From Halomonas sp. GFAJ-1 (lineage in GTDB: Bacteria; Pseudomonadota; Gammaproteobacteria; Pseudomonadales; Halomonadaceae), in NCBI GenBank assembly GCA_002966495.1, contig CP016490.1, forward strand, positions 2,914,001 through 2,978,000: a stretch of DNA of 64,000 nt, in the 5' to 3' direction. Positions 1-8,853 of this stretch are shown here, piece after piece; positions within the stretch are counted from its first letter, which is position 1, and each line of letters opens with the position of its first letter. The notes under the pieces were generated by a model that was not told where the DNA came from, ran no database searches, and worked only from the letters and a program-made list of their open reading frames with translations. Made by a program: the position numbers and the translations under genes.

Positions 1-135
1 GCGAAAACCATTCAAGCGAACGTTTTTCGCAGTGTCTTTCAAGCGAGCGCTGACGGCCTCGTCGATTTCGGCAGCCGGCACCTGAATTGTGATACGGCGT
101 TCGATCTGGGAGGTCGTCTCGACGGAAACTTGCAT
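1..135 (-). CDS. tig: Trigger factor, N-terminal 45 residues (truncated by window edge)
   Basis: Trigger factor is the ribosome-bound peptidyl-prolyl isomerase and chaperone that meets nascent chains at the exit tunnel. Only the first 45 codons lie in the window, starting MQVSVETT and ending at VRLNGFR. The N-terminal ribosome-binding domain begins this way in the family, and NVRLNGFR corresponds to the G-F-R-x-G-K-x-P ribosome-binding signature, of which G-F-R is visible at the edge. The start ATG is preceded by an AGAGGA ribosome-binding site about 6 bases upstream. The gene reads leftward out of the window. In many gammaproteobacteria tig is followed by clpP, clpX and lon, which cannot be checked here. 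Confidence 0.88.
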   Translation of the reverse strand, partial: MQVSVETTSQIERRITIQVPAAEIDEAVSARLKDTAKNVRLNGFR

Positions 136-366
136 GAATTGTCCTCTAGCGGCTGGGCGTTGTGTTGATTGCGTATAATAAGTTCAAGGGGCGATTTTAA
201 GAACCCTAGCGCATGGTGGCAAGCGCCATGCTCGCAAGATGGGGTCAGAACCATCAATTACAAGGGAACAACCCTTAAATACCGTGCTTAAAACGTCACT
301 TTGAGCGGAAACACTGCTCTATTCGTTCGAATGTGGCTATTTTTAACTAACCACTCATCTCATTTT

Positions 367-738
367 TCACTCTTCACGCCTGAACCACCACAAACTAACG
401 GCATGTAGCAGCAAGCCAGCGGTGGCAGCATGAGAAATAAAGACCTGCCAACTGATCCAGTCAGTAAATAGCGCATGCCAGCTTCCCATGGCTAGTGCTC
501 CGAATACCATCATTACGGCCAACCGCATAATGAGCTTCGGCAAGCCTTGGCGCGCAGTCACAGATAGCATCCGCCACTGTAACACGGCAGCACTAGCGAC
601 GAAGACTAAGGCTATCAAAAGCAGTGTCTGGCGCGACTCATGCCCTCCTGCCGCATAGCGCGGCAAAGCGGACAGCATGACAAGACACAGTCCAATAGCG
701 ACGCTAACCCGTTCGGGAGAGTAAGGGATCCTCTGCAT
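367..738 (-). CDS. Small integral membrane protein of unknown function
   Basis: A 123-residue protein that I do not recognise. It is strongly hydrophobic, with about four predicted membrane segments (roughly residues 12-28, 38-54, 68-88 and 98-116), separated by short basic loops such as RQGLPK, and it ends in WWFRREE. It starts two bases after the stop codon of the flavodoxin gene and is almost certainly co-transcribed with it. A link to a flavodoxin-dependent redox process is possible from context alone, but nothing in the sequence shows one. No haem-binding or metal-binding motif is obvious. Confidence 0.6.
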   Translation of the reverse strand: MQRIPYSPERVSVAIGLCLVMLSALPRYAAGGHESRQTLLLIALVFVASAAVLQWRMLSVTARQGLPKLIMRLAVMMVFGALAMGSWHALFTDWISWQVFISHAATAGLLLHAVSLWWFRREE

Positions 739-740
739 CG

Positions 741-1202
741 CTAGCCAACCTTCAGCTGCTGAGCATCAATCCACTCTTCTACCCAGGGCAGCGCGGCATC
801 ATCTGCCATAAAAGTCTCCATTGCATCCACCTCAAGCCGTTCGCCTAGGCGCATCGCACCATGGTCTTCCAACAACGCATCAAGGGCCCTACCTGCACCA
901 CAGAACGTTTCTCCGTAGGAGCTATCGCCCAACGCAATCAGGCCGTAGCGCAAGGCCGTTAGCGAAGGACTTTGGTCGCGCAAAGAGCGAACAAAAGGCA
1001 CAAAGTTACCTGGAAAATCACCACTTCCTGTCGTGGAGACACAAAACAGGGAAACCCCATCACTACCGGTCACATCATTTAAGGTGGGCTGTTCAATAAT
1101 ATCGACGCTGTAGCCTGCCTGCTCAAAAAGTGGCTTAACTTGCTCAGCAACATCTAACGCGCCGCCATACATGGTTCCAACTAAGATGTTTAGCTTGGGC
1201 AT
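741..1202 (-). CDS. Flavodoxin (MioC/YqcA-like)
   Basis: A 153-residue single-domain flavodoxin, an FMN-binding electron carrier of the cytoplasm. The phosphate-binding loop is VGTMYGGA near residues 8-15. FMN-ring loops are at TTGSGDFPGN (about 57-66) and at ALGDSSYGETFCGAG (about 90-104). This short-chain layout resembles MioC and YqcA rather than the long-chain FldA. MioC-type proteins have been linked to biotin synthase reduction in E. coli, but the partner here is unknown. It is the first gene of a two-gene leftward unit with the membrane protein that follows two bases later. Confidence 0.85.
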   Translation of the reverse strand: MPKLNILVGTMYGGALDVAEQVKPLFEQAGYSVDIIEQPTLNDVTGSDGVSLFCVSTTGSGDFPGNFVPFVRSLRDQSPSLTALRYGLIALGDSSYGETFCGAGRALDALLEDHGAMRLGERLEVDAMETFMADDAALPWVEEWIDAQQLKVG

Positions 1203-1345
1203 CGTCGCACTCCCCTGTAAAAGTGTCGCACTGCGCTTTGTTCAGTCGACAAATACCTGATGAATTTGCTCAAATATTAACACGATTGGCAAAATTGACG
1301 CACGCCTCTCCTTCAGCCCTCTTGCGACCACAACTAGGAGTTCTC

Positions 1346-1552
1346 ATGCAGCAAACCTTTGAGACTTGGATAACGCCGATCATGGTTGGCGGTCTAATTA
1401 TTTTCATGTGCTTTATTATTTGGGATCTTGCGAAAAAATCGAATGCGGGGAAATTTGGCACCATTATGCTGTTTGTGGTGCTCGGCGCTGGCATGCTGGG
1501 CTATATTCTCAAGGTAGTGATAACTTGGCTGATAGAGGGGCGAGGCGTATAA
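1346..1552 (+). CDS. DUF2788 family membrane protein
   Basis: A 68-residue membrane protein matching what I know of the DUF2788 family: two membrane spans (about residues 9-27 and 38-60) joined by a short basic loop DLAKKSNAGKFG. Its function is unknown. I chose the ATG that follows a TAGGAG ribosome-binding site 5 bases upstream. An in-frame extension back to 1223 exists but would add a polar segment unlike the family. It is transcribed rightward, opposite to its neighbours on both sides, and is followed by a bidirectional terminator. Confidence 0.75.
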   Translation: MQQTFETWITPIMVGGLIIFMCFIIWDLAKKSNAGKFGTIMLFVVLGAGMLGYILKVVITWLIEGRGV

Positions 1553-1632
1553 AGCCTTTAGCAACGTCCTCCTAGATTTTGCTGGGCTAAGTTACTCAAA
1601 AACACACAGGCATCAAAAAACACATACGCATT

Positions 1633-1663
1633 AAAAAAGGAGCGCCATAGGCACTCCTTTTTT
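1633..1663. terminator. Bidirectional intrinsic terminator between DUF2788 gene and ihfA
   Basis: An eight-base-pair stem GGAGCGCC/GGCACTCC with one mismatch and a three-base loop. It is flanked by an A-run on the left and a T-run on the right, so it can act on both strands. It lies between the convergent DUF2788 gene and ihfA. Confidence 0.75.
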
Positions 1664-1718
1664 GTTGGCTACATTCACCGGCCTTGCGTTCACCTACAGA
1701 CGGATAAAGCGCTAAGGG

Positions 1719-2018
1719 CTATTGTGAGCTGGTAAAATGCTCCACTTGCTGCTTCAGCTTTTGGCCAGGGCGAAACGTTACGACGCGACGAGCAGAGATA
1801 GGTATTTCCTCGCCTGTTTTAGGATTACGCCCAGGGCGCTCACGCTTATCGCGCAAGTCGAAGTTACCAAACCCCGATAGTTTGACCTGCTCGTTCTCGC
1901 GCAAACAGGCACGGATCTCTTCAAAAAAAGCTTCCACCATCGCTTTTGCTTCTCGCTTAGACAGCGCCAGCTCTGTGTGTAAATGCTCCGCTAGCTCTGC
2001 TTTGGTCAACGCACCCAT
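1719..2018 (-). CDS. ihfA: Integration host factor subunit alpha
   Basis: The 99-residue alpha subunit of IHF, the heterodimeric DNA-bending nucleoid protein. It begins MGALTKAELAEHL and shows the HU/IHF core: GFGNFDLRDKRERPGRNPKT around residues 49-68, including the GRNPKTGE arm tip with the proline that intercalates at the DNA kink. The length matches E. coli IhfA (99). A strong GGAGGA ribosome-binding site precedes the ATG. It closes the pheST unit, 67 bases after pheT, as in E. coli. Its partner ihfB is not in the window. Confidence 0.95.
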   Translation of the reverse strand: MGALTKAELAEHLHTELALSKREAKAMVEAFFEEIRACLRENEQVKLSGFGNFDLRDKRERPGRNPKTGEEIPISARRVVTFRPGQKLKQQVEHFTSSQ

Positions 2019-2085
2019 AAGGCTCCTCCTTGTAGCAAACGCATTGCCAAGAACGTGATAAGCGTCGCGTCATGGCATGTACTGG

Positions 2086-4467
2086 TTAGCCGCGCAGTTC
2101 AGCGTCCAATTTGACACGCACTTGTGTCACGATTGAATCGACCAACTGATTGATTTCTTCATCGTTTAGCGTGCGCGATGGATGCTGCCAGGTCAAGCCT
2201 AACGCAATACTCTTGAAGCCGTCAGCAACCCCTTTACCAGCATAGACATCAAATAGCTTAATGTCTTTCAAGTAATCACCTGCCTCAGCCTGGGCACAGT
2301 CTAGCAATGCCTGAACCGGCACTTCTTGGCTCAGCATAAAGGCTAAATCGCGACGCACTTCTGGGTAACGTGATAACGGCTCAAAAGCAGGAATACGCCC
2401 TTCGCTAAGGGCATCAAGGCGTACTTCAAAGAGCACCGCATCGACTTTTAGCCCCAGCGTTGCCCGAACCTGCGGGTGAAGAGTGCCAATCCAGCCAGCA
2501 GGCTCGCCATTATGCAGCAGCTGCGCACTTTGGCCTGGGTGTAACGCCGGATGCACCGCTGGCTCAAAACGCCACGCGTGCTGATTCCCCCCAAGTGTCA
2601 ACAGACTTTCCAGGTCGCCTTTCAAGTCGTAAAAATCAACCGACGACTTGGCACAACTCCAGCCTTCAGCCTCACGGGAGCCACACACTAACGCCCCCAT
2701 CATGGGTACTTGGGCGAGATTGTCTAGATGACCATTGAACACCAAACCAGTCTCAAATAAACGCACCCGGGTCTGCTGGCGATTAAGATTGTGTTCTAGC
2801 GCACGGACTAGCCCAGGAAATAGGCTTGCGCGCATCACTGACAAATCAGATGAGATCGGGTTGGCTAGCACTGGAGAAACCGCATCAGGCAAGATAGCCG
2901 CCTGTAGCTCAGGTGCTACAAAGCTATAGGTAACCGCTTCTTGGAAGCCACGCGCAACCATCTGATTACGCAGCTGCCTTTGGGTCAGCGTTGCCTCGTT
3001 AGCAGGCCGCAACGCTAACCGTGCCGCAGGCCGACGTACAGGCAGGTTATTGTAGCCATGGATACGAGCAATCTCTTCGATGAGATCCTCTTCGATAGCC
3101 AAGTCAAACCGCCAACTGGGGGCTGTCACCGACCAGCCTTCAGCCTGCTTATCTACCTCTAACCCCAGCCGCTGAAGAATATCGGTCACATCATCGGCAG
3201 CCAGATGCTTTGAAAGGGCACTCTCCAACCGGCTTTCTCGCAGAAAAATCGCCCGCAATGCTGGCATATGCGGCTTGCTAACCGCCTCTGTCACAGGACC
3301 TGCCTGCCCACCACAAATGTCGATTAACAGCTGCGTGGCGCGTTCAATGGCCACACCAGCAAGCTCAGGGTCAACACCACGCTCAAAACGATGCGATGCA
3401 TCAGTATGCATACCGTAGGAGCGGGCTTTTCCCGCAATCGCTAAAGGTGTGAAATACGCCGATTCTAGGAAAATAGTATGAGTGGATTTACTAACACCTG
3501 AATTCTCACCGCCCATAATGCCGGCCATCGCCAAGGGGCCGCTATTATCTGCTATCACCAGCGTTTCAGGGCGCAACGCGATGTCCTGACCATCTAGCAG
3601 CGTTAGCCGCTCACCCTCTTGGGCCAAACGCACCGTGATACCACCTTGCAAATTATCGCGATCAAACGCATGCAAGGGCTGACCAAGTTCCAGCATAACG
3701 TAATTAGTAACATCTACTACTGGGTCGATGGATCGAACGCCACTACGGCGCAGGCGCTCTACCATCCAAAGCGGCGTTTCAACGGTAACATCGACGCCTT
3801 TAATGACTCGACCAGCATAGCGCGGGCACTGCTCGGGAGCCTCAATACCTATCGGAAAAGTATCATCAATACTAGCGGATATTGCCTGGGTAGCAGGCCC
3901 GCTCACCGGTAGCCGATTCAATACGCCAACTTCTCGGGCAAGACCCTTGATACTAAGGCAGTCACCGCGGTTAGGTGTTAGATCAACCTCAATAGTCATG
4001 TCATCGAGCTGCATATACTCTCGAAAACTGACCCCGATTGGCGCTGAGGCTGGCAACACCAAAATACCGGGAGAGACCTCCTCCTCCAACCCCAATTCAG
4101 AAGCAGAGCAAACCATGCCCCGTGACTCGACACCACGCAGCTTGGCTTTTTTAATTTTAAAATCCCCTGGCAGTACACCCCCTACCTGGGCGAAAGGAAT
4201 TTTCTGACCTACATCGACATTGGGCGCCCCACATACCACCTGAACTGGCTCGCCCGTACCATCATTAACCGTACAAACGTTAAGCTTATCAGCATCAGGG
4301 TGCTTCTCTTTGGTAAGCACTTCCGCCACAACAACGCCACTGAATGCTGATGCAACCGACGCAACCGCATCAACTTCTAGGCCAGCCATGGTGATTTGAT
4401 CAGCAATCGCTTGCGTATCCAACTGCGGAGATACCCATTCACGCAGCCACTGTTCTGAAAATTTCAT
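2086..4467 (-). CDS. pheT: Phenylalanyl-tRNA synthetase beta chain
   Basis: The 793-residue beta subunit of the (alpha-beta)2 class II enzyme that charges tRNA-Phe. Domains run in the usual order: an N-terminal EMAP/OB tRNA-binding domain (about residues 40-150, with the VVCGAPNV motif), the B3/B4 editing region with its MLELGQPLHAFD stretch (about 210-390), the B5 domain, the catalytic-like core, and a C-terminal anticodon-binding FDX-ACB domain (about 700-793, starting near SRYPEVRRDLAF). Length is close to E. coli PheT (795). It starts 26 bases after pheS and is followed by ihfA. Confidence 0.97.
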   Translation of the reverse strand: MKFSEQWLREWVSPQLDTQAIADQITMAGLEVDAVASVASAFSGVVVAEVLTKEKHPDADKLNVCTVNDGTGEPVQVVCGAPNVDVGQKIPFAQVGGVLPGDFKIKKAKLRGVESRGMVCSASELGLEEEVSPGILVLPASAPIGVSFREYMQLDDMTIEVDLTPNRGDCLSIKGLAREVGVLNRLPVSGPATQAISASIDDTFPIGIEAPEQCPRYAGRVIKGVDVTVETPLWMVERLRRSGVRSIDPVVDVTNYVMLELGQPLHAFDRDNLQGGITVRLAQEGERLTLLDGQDIALRPETLVIADNSGPLAMAGIMGGENSGVSKSTHTIFLESAYFTPLAIAGKARSYGMHTDASHRFERGVDPELAGVAIERATQLLIDICGGQAGPVTEAVSKPHMPALRAIFLRESRLESALSKHLAADDVTDILQRLGLEVDKQAEGWSVTAPSWRFDLAIEEDLIEEIARIHGYNNLPVRRPAARLALRPANEATLTQRQLRNQMVARGFQEAVTYSFVAPELQAAILPDAVSPVLANPISSDLSVMRASLFPGLVRALEHNLNRQQTRVRLFETGLVFNGHLDNLAQVPMMGALVCGSREAEGWSCAKSSVDFYDLKGDLESLLTLGGNQHAWRFEPAVHPALHPGQSAQLLHNGEPAGWIGTLHPQVRATLGLKVDAVLFEVRLDALSEGRIPAFEPLSRYPEVRRDLAFMLSQEVPVQALLDCAQAEAGDYLKDIKLFDVYAGKGVADGFKSIALGLTWQHPSRTLNDEEINQLVDSIVTQVRVKLDAELRG

Positions 4468-4493
4468 ATTCGTTCCTGTCTTTGGCGGCGGCG

Positions 4494-5513
4494 TTAGGAG
4501 AATTGACGTAAAAAGCGCAAATCATTTTCAAAAAACAGGCGCAGGTCATTCACCCCATAGCGCAGCATGGCTAGACGCTCCGCTCCCATTCCAAAAGCAA
4601 AACCGGTGTAGCGCTCAGTATCAATTCCCGAGTGGCGGAATACTTCTGGATGCACCATTCCACAGCCCATTACTTCTAACCAACCGCTATGGGAGCAGAC
4701 GCGACAACCATTACCACTACACATGACGCACTGAATATCGACTTCTGCCGAAGGCTCAGTAAACGGAAAGTAGGAAGGACGAAAACGTACAGAGAGGTCG
4801 TCACGCTCGAAAAACGCTTGAAGGAAATCCTCTATCGTTCCTTTCAAGTCTGCAAAGCTTATGCCCTCGTCAACCAGCAGGCCCTCTACCTGATGAAACA
4901 TGGGCGTATGCGTTAGGTCGGAGTCGCTTCGGTATACCCGCCCAGGACAAACGATCCTAATCGGCGGCTCACTGCTTTTCATTGTGCGTACTTGCACCGG
5001 CGAGGTATGCGTACGCAACAAGCGAGTAGCATCAAAGTAGAACGTGTCTGCCATTCCACGCGCAGGGTGGTGAGCGGGAATATTGAGCGCTTCAAAATTA
5101 TGGTAGTCGTCCTCAATTTCAGGCCCTACCGCCACATCGTACCCAATACGGGTAAATAAACTCTCGATACGCTCAAGCGTTCGTGTAACAGGGTGCAACC
5201 CACCCTCTGCCTGGCCACGCCCCGGTAGCGTGACGTCAATCCGCTCTGCCGCTAACCGTGCGTTCAATGCCTCGGTTTCTAGCGCATGCCGCTTCTTATC
5301 AATTTCTTCGGAAAGAGTTTGCTTCGCTTGGTTAATACGCTCGCCAGCGGCAGGACGCTCTTCTGCGGATAACTTACCCAAGCCTTTTAACAAGGCAGTA
5401 ACATCGCCTTTTTTACCTAAATAACGTACTCGTAACTCATCTAACGCAGAGACACTCGGCGCCGCCTGGATGGCTTCGCGAGCTTCTGATACCAGAGTAG
5501 GAAGGTGATCCAT
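4494..5513 (-). CDS. pheS: Phenylalanyl-tRNA synthetase alpha chain
   Basis: The catalytic alpha subunit of PheRS. It has an N-terminal coiled coil (about residues 1-90), class II motif 2 region (FHQVEGLLVDEGISFADLK near residue 210) and motif 3 (GFAFGMGAERLAMLRYGV near the C terminus). I prefer the ATG at 5513, giving 339 residues, because a GGAG site sits eight bases upstream. A GTG three codons further up is also in frame but has poor spacing. It lies downstream of rplT, separated by a strong terminator hairpin. E. coli pheST is controlled by a Phe-rich leader peptide, and none is visible here. Confidence 0.96.
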   Translation of the reverse strand: MDHLPTLVSEAREAIQAAPSVSALDELRVRYLGKKGDVTALLKGLGKLSAEERPAAGERINQAKQTLSEEIDKKRHALETEALNARLAAERIDVTLPGRGQAEGGLHPVTRTLERIESLFTRIGYDVAVGPEIEDDYHNFEALNIPAHHPARGMADTFYFDATRLLRTHTSPVQVRTMKSSEPPIRIVCPGRVYRSDSDLTHTPMFHQVEGLLVDEGISFADLKGTIEDFLQAFFERDDLSVRFRPSYFPFTEPSAEVDIQCVMCSGNGCRVCSHSGWLEVMGCGMVHPEVFRHSGIDTERYTGFAFGMGAERLAMLRYGVNDLRLFFENDLRFLRQFS

Positions 5514-5571
5514 CCGTTTCACTCCGAATTAAGCGGTTTCCATCCAAAGATGGTGTGGCATAGGGAGGTGA

Positions 5572-5610
5572 CAAAAAAACAGGGGAAGAGCGGCTGCTCT
5601 TCCCCTGTTT
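5572..5610 (-). terminator. Strong intrinsic terminator between rplT and pheS
   Basis: A perfect 13-base-pair stem (arms 5579-5591 and 5596-5608) with a four-base loop. On the minus strand it is followed by a run of seven T. It separates the ribosomal-protein unit from pheST and may end most thrS-operon transcripts or act as an attenuator for pheST. Confidence 0.9.
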
Positions 5611-5668
5611 GGGTCACACTGAAATGACCTCGGGCATTTCACACTGATCTAACTCAGCGCGAAAAACC

Positions 5669-6022
5669 TTATTGGGCAGCCTTGGCTTTTTCCACGATGG
5701 CAGCAAACGCTGCTTTTTCGTGTACCGCCAGATCGGCCAATACTTTACGGTCGATTTCAATACCGGCTTTTTTGAGGCCACCAACAAAACGGCTGTAAGA
5801 CATACCGTTAATGCGCGCACCAGCATTAATACGCTGGATCCACAGCGCACGGAACTGGCGCTTACGGTTACGGCGGTCACGGTAAGCATACTGGCCGGCT
5901 TTGATAACAGCCTGCTTGGCTACGCGGAAAACACGCGAACGGGCACCGTAGTAACCTTTGGCCTGTTTCAGTACTTTTTTATGGCGACGACGGGCAACTA
6001 CGCCACGCTTAACACGGGTCAT
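5669..6022 (-). CDS. rplT: Ribosomal protein L20
   Basis: Large-subunit protein bL20 (117 residues), an early assembly protein that in E. coli also represses its own operon by binding mRNA ahead of rpmI. The signature basic N-terminus TRVKRGVVARRRHKK and the conserved block ARSRVFRVAKQAV followed by QYAYRDRRNRKRQFR are present. It follows rpmI by 57 bases. The length equals the family norm of about 118. Confidence 0.98.
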   Translation of the reverse strand: MTRVKRGVVARRRHKKVLKQAKGYYGARSRVFRVAKQAVIKAGQYAYRDRRNRKRQFRALWIQRINAGARINGMSYSRFVGGLKKAGIEIDRKVLADLAVHEKAAFAAIVEKAKAAQ

Positions 6023-6079
6023 AACACACTCCTGACATTAAGTCTGAGGCAATATGCACTCAGATAAGATAATTCGACC

Positions 6080-6274
6080 TTACAGATTCGGCAGCATGCG
6101 CTGGATCAGCGCTTTATCAGCAGCATGAATCTGCTTCATTCCACGCAGCTGACGCTTACGCTTGGTCGACTTCTTGGTCAGGATGTGGCTACGGAAAGAC
6201 TGCTTGTGCTTAAAGCCATTAGCGGTCTTTTTAAAGCGCTTAGCAGCGCCGCTGTTGCTTTTGATTTTCGGCAT
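6080..6274 (-). CDS. rpmI: Ribosomal protein L35
   Basis: Large-subunit protein bL35 (64 residues). The family signature is clear: MPKIKSNSGAAKRFKKT at the start, then HKQSFRSHILTKKSTKRKRQLRG in two overlapping blocks, and a C-terminal ADKALIQRMLPNL. It sits between infC (81 bases upstream) and rplT. In E. coli this junction carries the L20 operator. I did not try to fold the equivalent region. Confidence 0.98.
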   Translation of the reverse strand: MPKIKSNSGAAKRFKKTANGFKHKQSFRSHILTKKSTKRKRQLRGMKQIHAADKALIQRMLPNL

Positions 6275-6355
6275 GAGAGAACTCCGCTCGATATTTTTTA
6301 GAAAACCCAGGGCCGACCAGCGTTTACACGCTGGCCCGTTTACTTCGCCGTTGGA

Positions 6356-6895
6356 TCACTTCTTTTTCGGGGCAATAATCATGATCATCTGGCGGCCTTC
6401 CATTTTCGGGAAAGCCTCAACCGCTCCGATCTCTTCCAGGTCTGCCGCGATCCGTTCCATTAGCTTGCGACCAATGTCCTGGTGCGCCATTTCACGACCA
6501 CGGAAGCGCAATGTGACTTTGCCCTTGTCACCACCTTCTAAAAAGCGCGTCAGGTTTTTAAGCTTGACCTGATAATCGCCTTCGTCGGTGCCAGGCCGGA
6601 ATTTAACTTCCTTGACCTGGATTTGCTTCTGCTTTTTCTTTTGAGCCGCTTTTTGCTTCTTCGTCTCAAAAACAAATTTGCCGTAATCCATAATCTTACA
6701 AACAATAGGATCGGCATTCGAAATTTGCACGAGGTCTAAACCAGCAGCTTCTGCACGCTCAAGAGCTTCGGTGGTGGGCACAACACCCAACTGCTCACCT
6801 TCAGCATCAATTAGACGTACTTCTTCTTCGGTAATTCGCTCGTTCATTGGTGGGCGTTTGTCTTGTGGACGCCCGCGCTGATTGCTTCGCTTGAT
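6356..6895 (-). CDS. infC: Translation initiation factor IF-3, ATC start codon
   Basis: IF3 binds the 30S subunit, prevents premature 50S joining and rejects non-canonical start codons. An ATG at 6847 would give a 163-residue protein lacking the N-terminus. Sixteen further codons upstream are open in frame and begin with ATC at 6895 (then KRSNQRGRPQDKR). An AGGAG site lies eight bases before it. That gives 179 residues, against 180 in E. coli, whose infC also starts with a rare codon (ATT) through which IF3 represses itself. The C-terminal domain carries FRPGTDEGDYQVKL and RFRGREMAHQ. The ribosome-binding site overlaps the thrS stop codon. Confidence 0.95.
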   Translation of the reverse strand: MKRSNQRGRPQDKRPPMNERITEEEVRLIDAEGEQLGVVPTTEALERAEAAGLDLVQISNADPIVCKIMDYGKFVFETKKQKAAQKKKQKQIQVKEVKFRPGTDEGDYQVKLKNLTRFLEGGDKGKVTLRFRGREMAHQDIGRKLMERIAADLEEIGAVEAFPKMEGRQMIMIIAPKKK

Positions 6896-6907
6896 CGCTC
6901 CGTCTCC

Positions 6908-8830
6908 TTAGGCAATTGACGATGTCGCCAGGGCTGCTCGCTCTTCACTAAAACGCTCAATGAACTCATCAACCGTCATAGTGCCGAGATTCTCGCCGCT
7001 GCGAGTTCGCACGGCCACTGAGTCAGCTTCTACTTCCTTATCTCCCACCACAAGGAGATAGGGAACTTTCTGTAACGTATGCTCACGGATTTTAAAGCCG
7101 ATCTTCTCGTTCCTCAAGTCCGCCTTGACCCGTAAGCCATTTTTTTGCAGTCGATGCTCTAATTCGAGCGCATAGTCACGCTGTGCGTCCGTAATTGTCA
7201 TCAAAACTGCTTGCTGAGGCGCCAACCAAAGTGGCATCGCACCCGCATAGTGCTCAATTAGGATGCCTAAGAAACGCTCAAAGGATCCTAAAATTGCACG
7301 GTGAAGCATTACAGGAGTTTTTCGCGTACCGTCTTCATCGACGTATTGCGCTCCCAAACGTCCTGGCAAATTAAAATCTAGCTGAAGAGTACCACATTGC
7401 CAAACACGATTCAGGCAATCACGTAGAGCAAATTCAATTTTAGGCCCATAAAAAGCGCCTTCACCCGGCTGAAGCTCCCATTTGAGCCCCGTCGCATTGA
7501 GCGCGGCTTCAAGCCCCTGCTCTGCACGATCCCACATTTCAGCTTCGCCCAGAAAATCCTCGGGACGCGTTGATAGCTTAAGCTCAACTTCATCGAAACC
7601 GAGTGTTTTGTATACCTGCAGCGTTAGTGCGATAAATGCTTCAGCCTCTGCTTGGATTTGCGCTTCTGTGCAGAAAATATGGGCATCATCTTGAGTAAAG
7701 CCACGCACGCGCATCAAACCGTGCAACGAGCCTGAAGGCTCATTGCGGTGACAGCTGCCAAACTCTGCCAAACGCAGTGGTAAATCCCGGTAGCTCTTTA
7801 GCCCCTGATTAAACACCTGAACGTGACATGGACAGTTCATTGGCTTGACCGCGTATTCGCGCTTTTCCGACTCTGTCGTGAACATCAGTTCACTGTAGTG
7901 CCCCCAGTGGCCAGATTTTTTCCACAACGACAAATCAACCACTTGAGGCGTCTTGATCTCTTGATAACCATGCTCGCGCTGAATCTTGCGCATGTAATCT
8001 TCTAACGCCTGGTACATTGTCCAGCCATTAGGGTGCCAAAACACCATCCCCGGCGCTTCTTCTTGCAGATGGAACAAGTCCATCTTACGCGCTAGCTTGC
8101 GGTGATCGCGCTTTTCAGCCTCTTCAAGCCGCTGCAAGTAGGCCTTCAGCTGTTTTTTATCGCCCCATGCAGTGCCGTAAATACGGGTCAGCATAGTGTT
8201 AGCAGCGTCACCACGCCAATAAGCACCCGCCAACTTAGTCAGCTTAAAGGCTTTCAAATGACGAGTATTCGGCACGTGCGGGCCGCGACACATATCGACA
8301 TACTCTTCGTGATGATACAACCGAATGGTCGCCCCCTCGGGGATATCACGAACAATTTCTTGCTTATAAGGCTCTTCACGGTGCAAAAAAGCCAACATTG
8401 CTTGGTCGCGATCAACGTACTCGCGCACTACATCGTACTCGTGTTCAATTAATGAACGCATGCGCGTTTCGATGGCCTCAAGGTCATCTGGAGTAACCGA
8501 TTGACCAAACTCGATGTCGTAGTAAAAACCATCTTCAATGACCGGCCCTATCGCCATTTTGGCTTCAGGGTACATTTGCTTAACCGCATGCCCAATCAGG
8601 TGCGCGCAAGAGTGACGGATGATCTCTAGACCTTCCGGATCGCGAGCGGTAATTATCGCCACTTCAGCATCTTGCTCAATTAAATCAGCGGCATCAACCA
8701 ATACACCATCAATCTTGCCAGCCACACAGGCCTTGGCCAAACCAGGGCCAATGGATTCAGCAAGCTGCATAATAGAAAGCGGTGTATCGAACGTTCTTTG
8801 GCTGCCATCAGGCAGTGTCACAATGGGCAT
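6908..8830 (-). CDS. thrS: Threonyl-tRNA synthetase
   Basis: The 640-residue class II ThrRS. Domains in order: N-terminal TGS domain (about 1-62), the N2 editing domain with the zinc-type HSCAHLIGHA motif (about 73-82) and YVDMCRGPHVPNT (about 178-190), the catalytic core with motif 2 (FGSCHRNEPSGSLHGLMRVR near 360-380) and zinc cysteine CPCH, and a C-terminal anticodon-binding domain (about 535-640). Length matches E. coli (642). It heads the leftward operon with infC, rpmI and rplT. A hairpin resembling the tRNA-Thr anticodon arm lies just upstream of its ribosome-binding site. Confidence 0.98.
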   Translation of the reverse strand: MPIVTLPDGSQRTFDTPLSIMQLAESIGPGLAKACVAGKIDGVLVDAADLIEQDAEVAIITARDPEGLEIIRHSCAHLIGHAVKQMYPEAKMAIGPVIEDGFYYDIEFGQSVTPDDLEAIETRMRSLIEHEYDVVREYVDRDQAMLAFLHREEPYKQEIVRDIPEGATIRLYHHEEYVDMCRGPHVPNTRHLKAFKLTKLAGAYWRGDAANTMLTRIYGTAWGDKKQLKAYLQRLEEAEKRDHRKLARKMDLFHLQEEAPGMVFWHPNGWTMYQALEDYMRKIQREHGYQEIKTPQVVDLSLWKKSGHWGHYSELMFTTESEKREYAVKPMNCPCHVQVFNQGLKSYRDLPLRLAEFGSCHRNEPSGSLHGLMRVRGFTQDDAHIFCTEAQIQAEAEAFIALTLQVYKTLGFDEVELKLSTRPEDFLGEAEMWDRAEQGLEAALNATGLKWELQPGEGAFYGPKIEFALRDCLNRVWQCGTLQLDFNLPGRLGAQYVDEDGTRKTPVMLHRAILGSFERFLGILIEHYAGAMPLWLAPQQAVLMTITDAQRDYALELEHRLQKNGLRVKADLRNEKIGFKIREHTLQKVPYLLVVGDKEVEADSVAVRTRSGENLGTMTVDEFIERFSEERAALATSSIA

Positions 8831-8853
8831 TCAAATATTCCTTGAGCGCAGTG

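Noticed and set aside
1223..1345. Upstream extension of the DUF2788 frame
   Set aside because: The extension is polar, lacks a ribosome-binding site and is not part of the family, whereas the ATG at 1346 has TAGGAG upstream.
5672..6067. 131-codon plus-strand frame opposite rplT
   Set aside because: It is the mirror of the highly constrained rplT sequence and has no translation signals or family resemblance.
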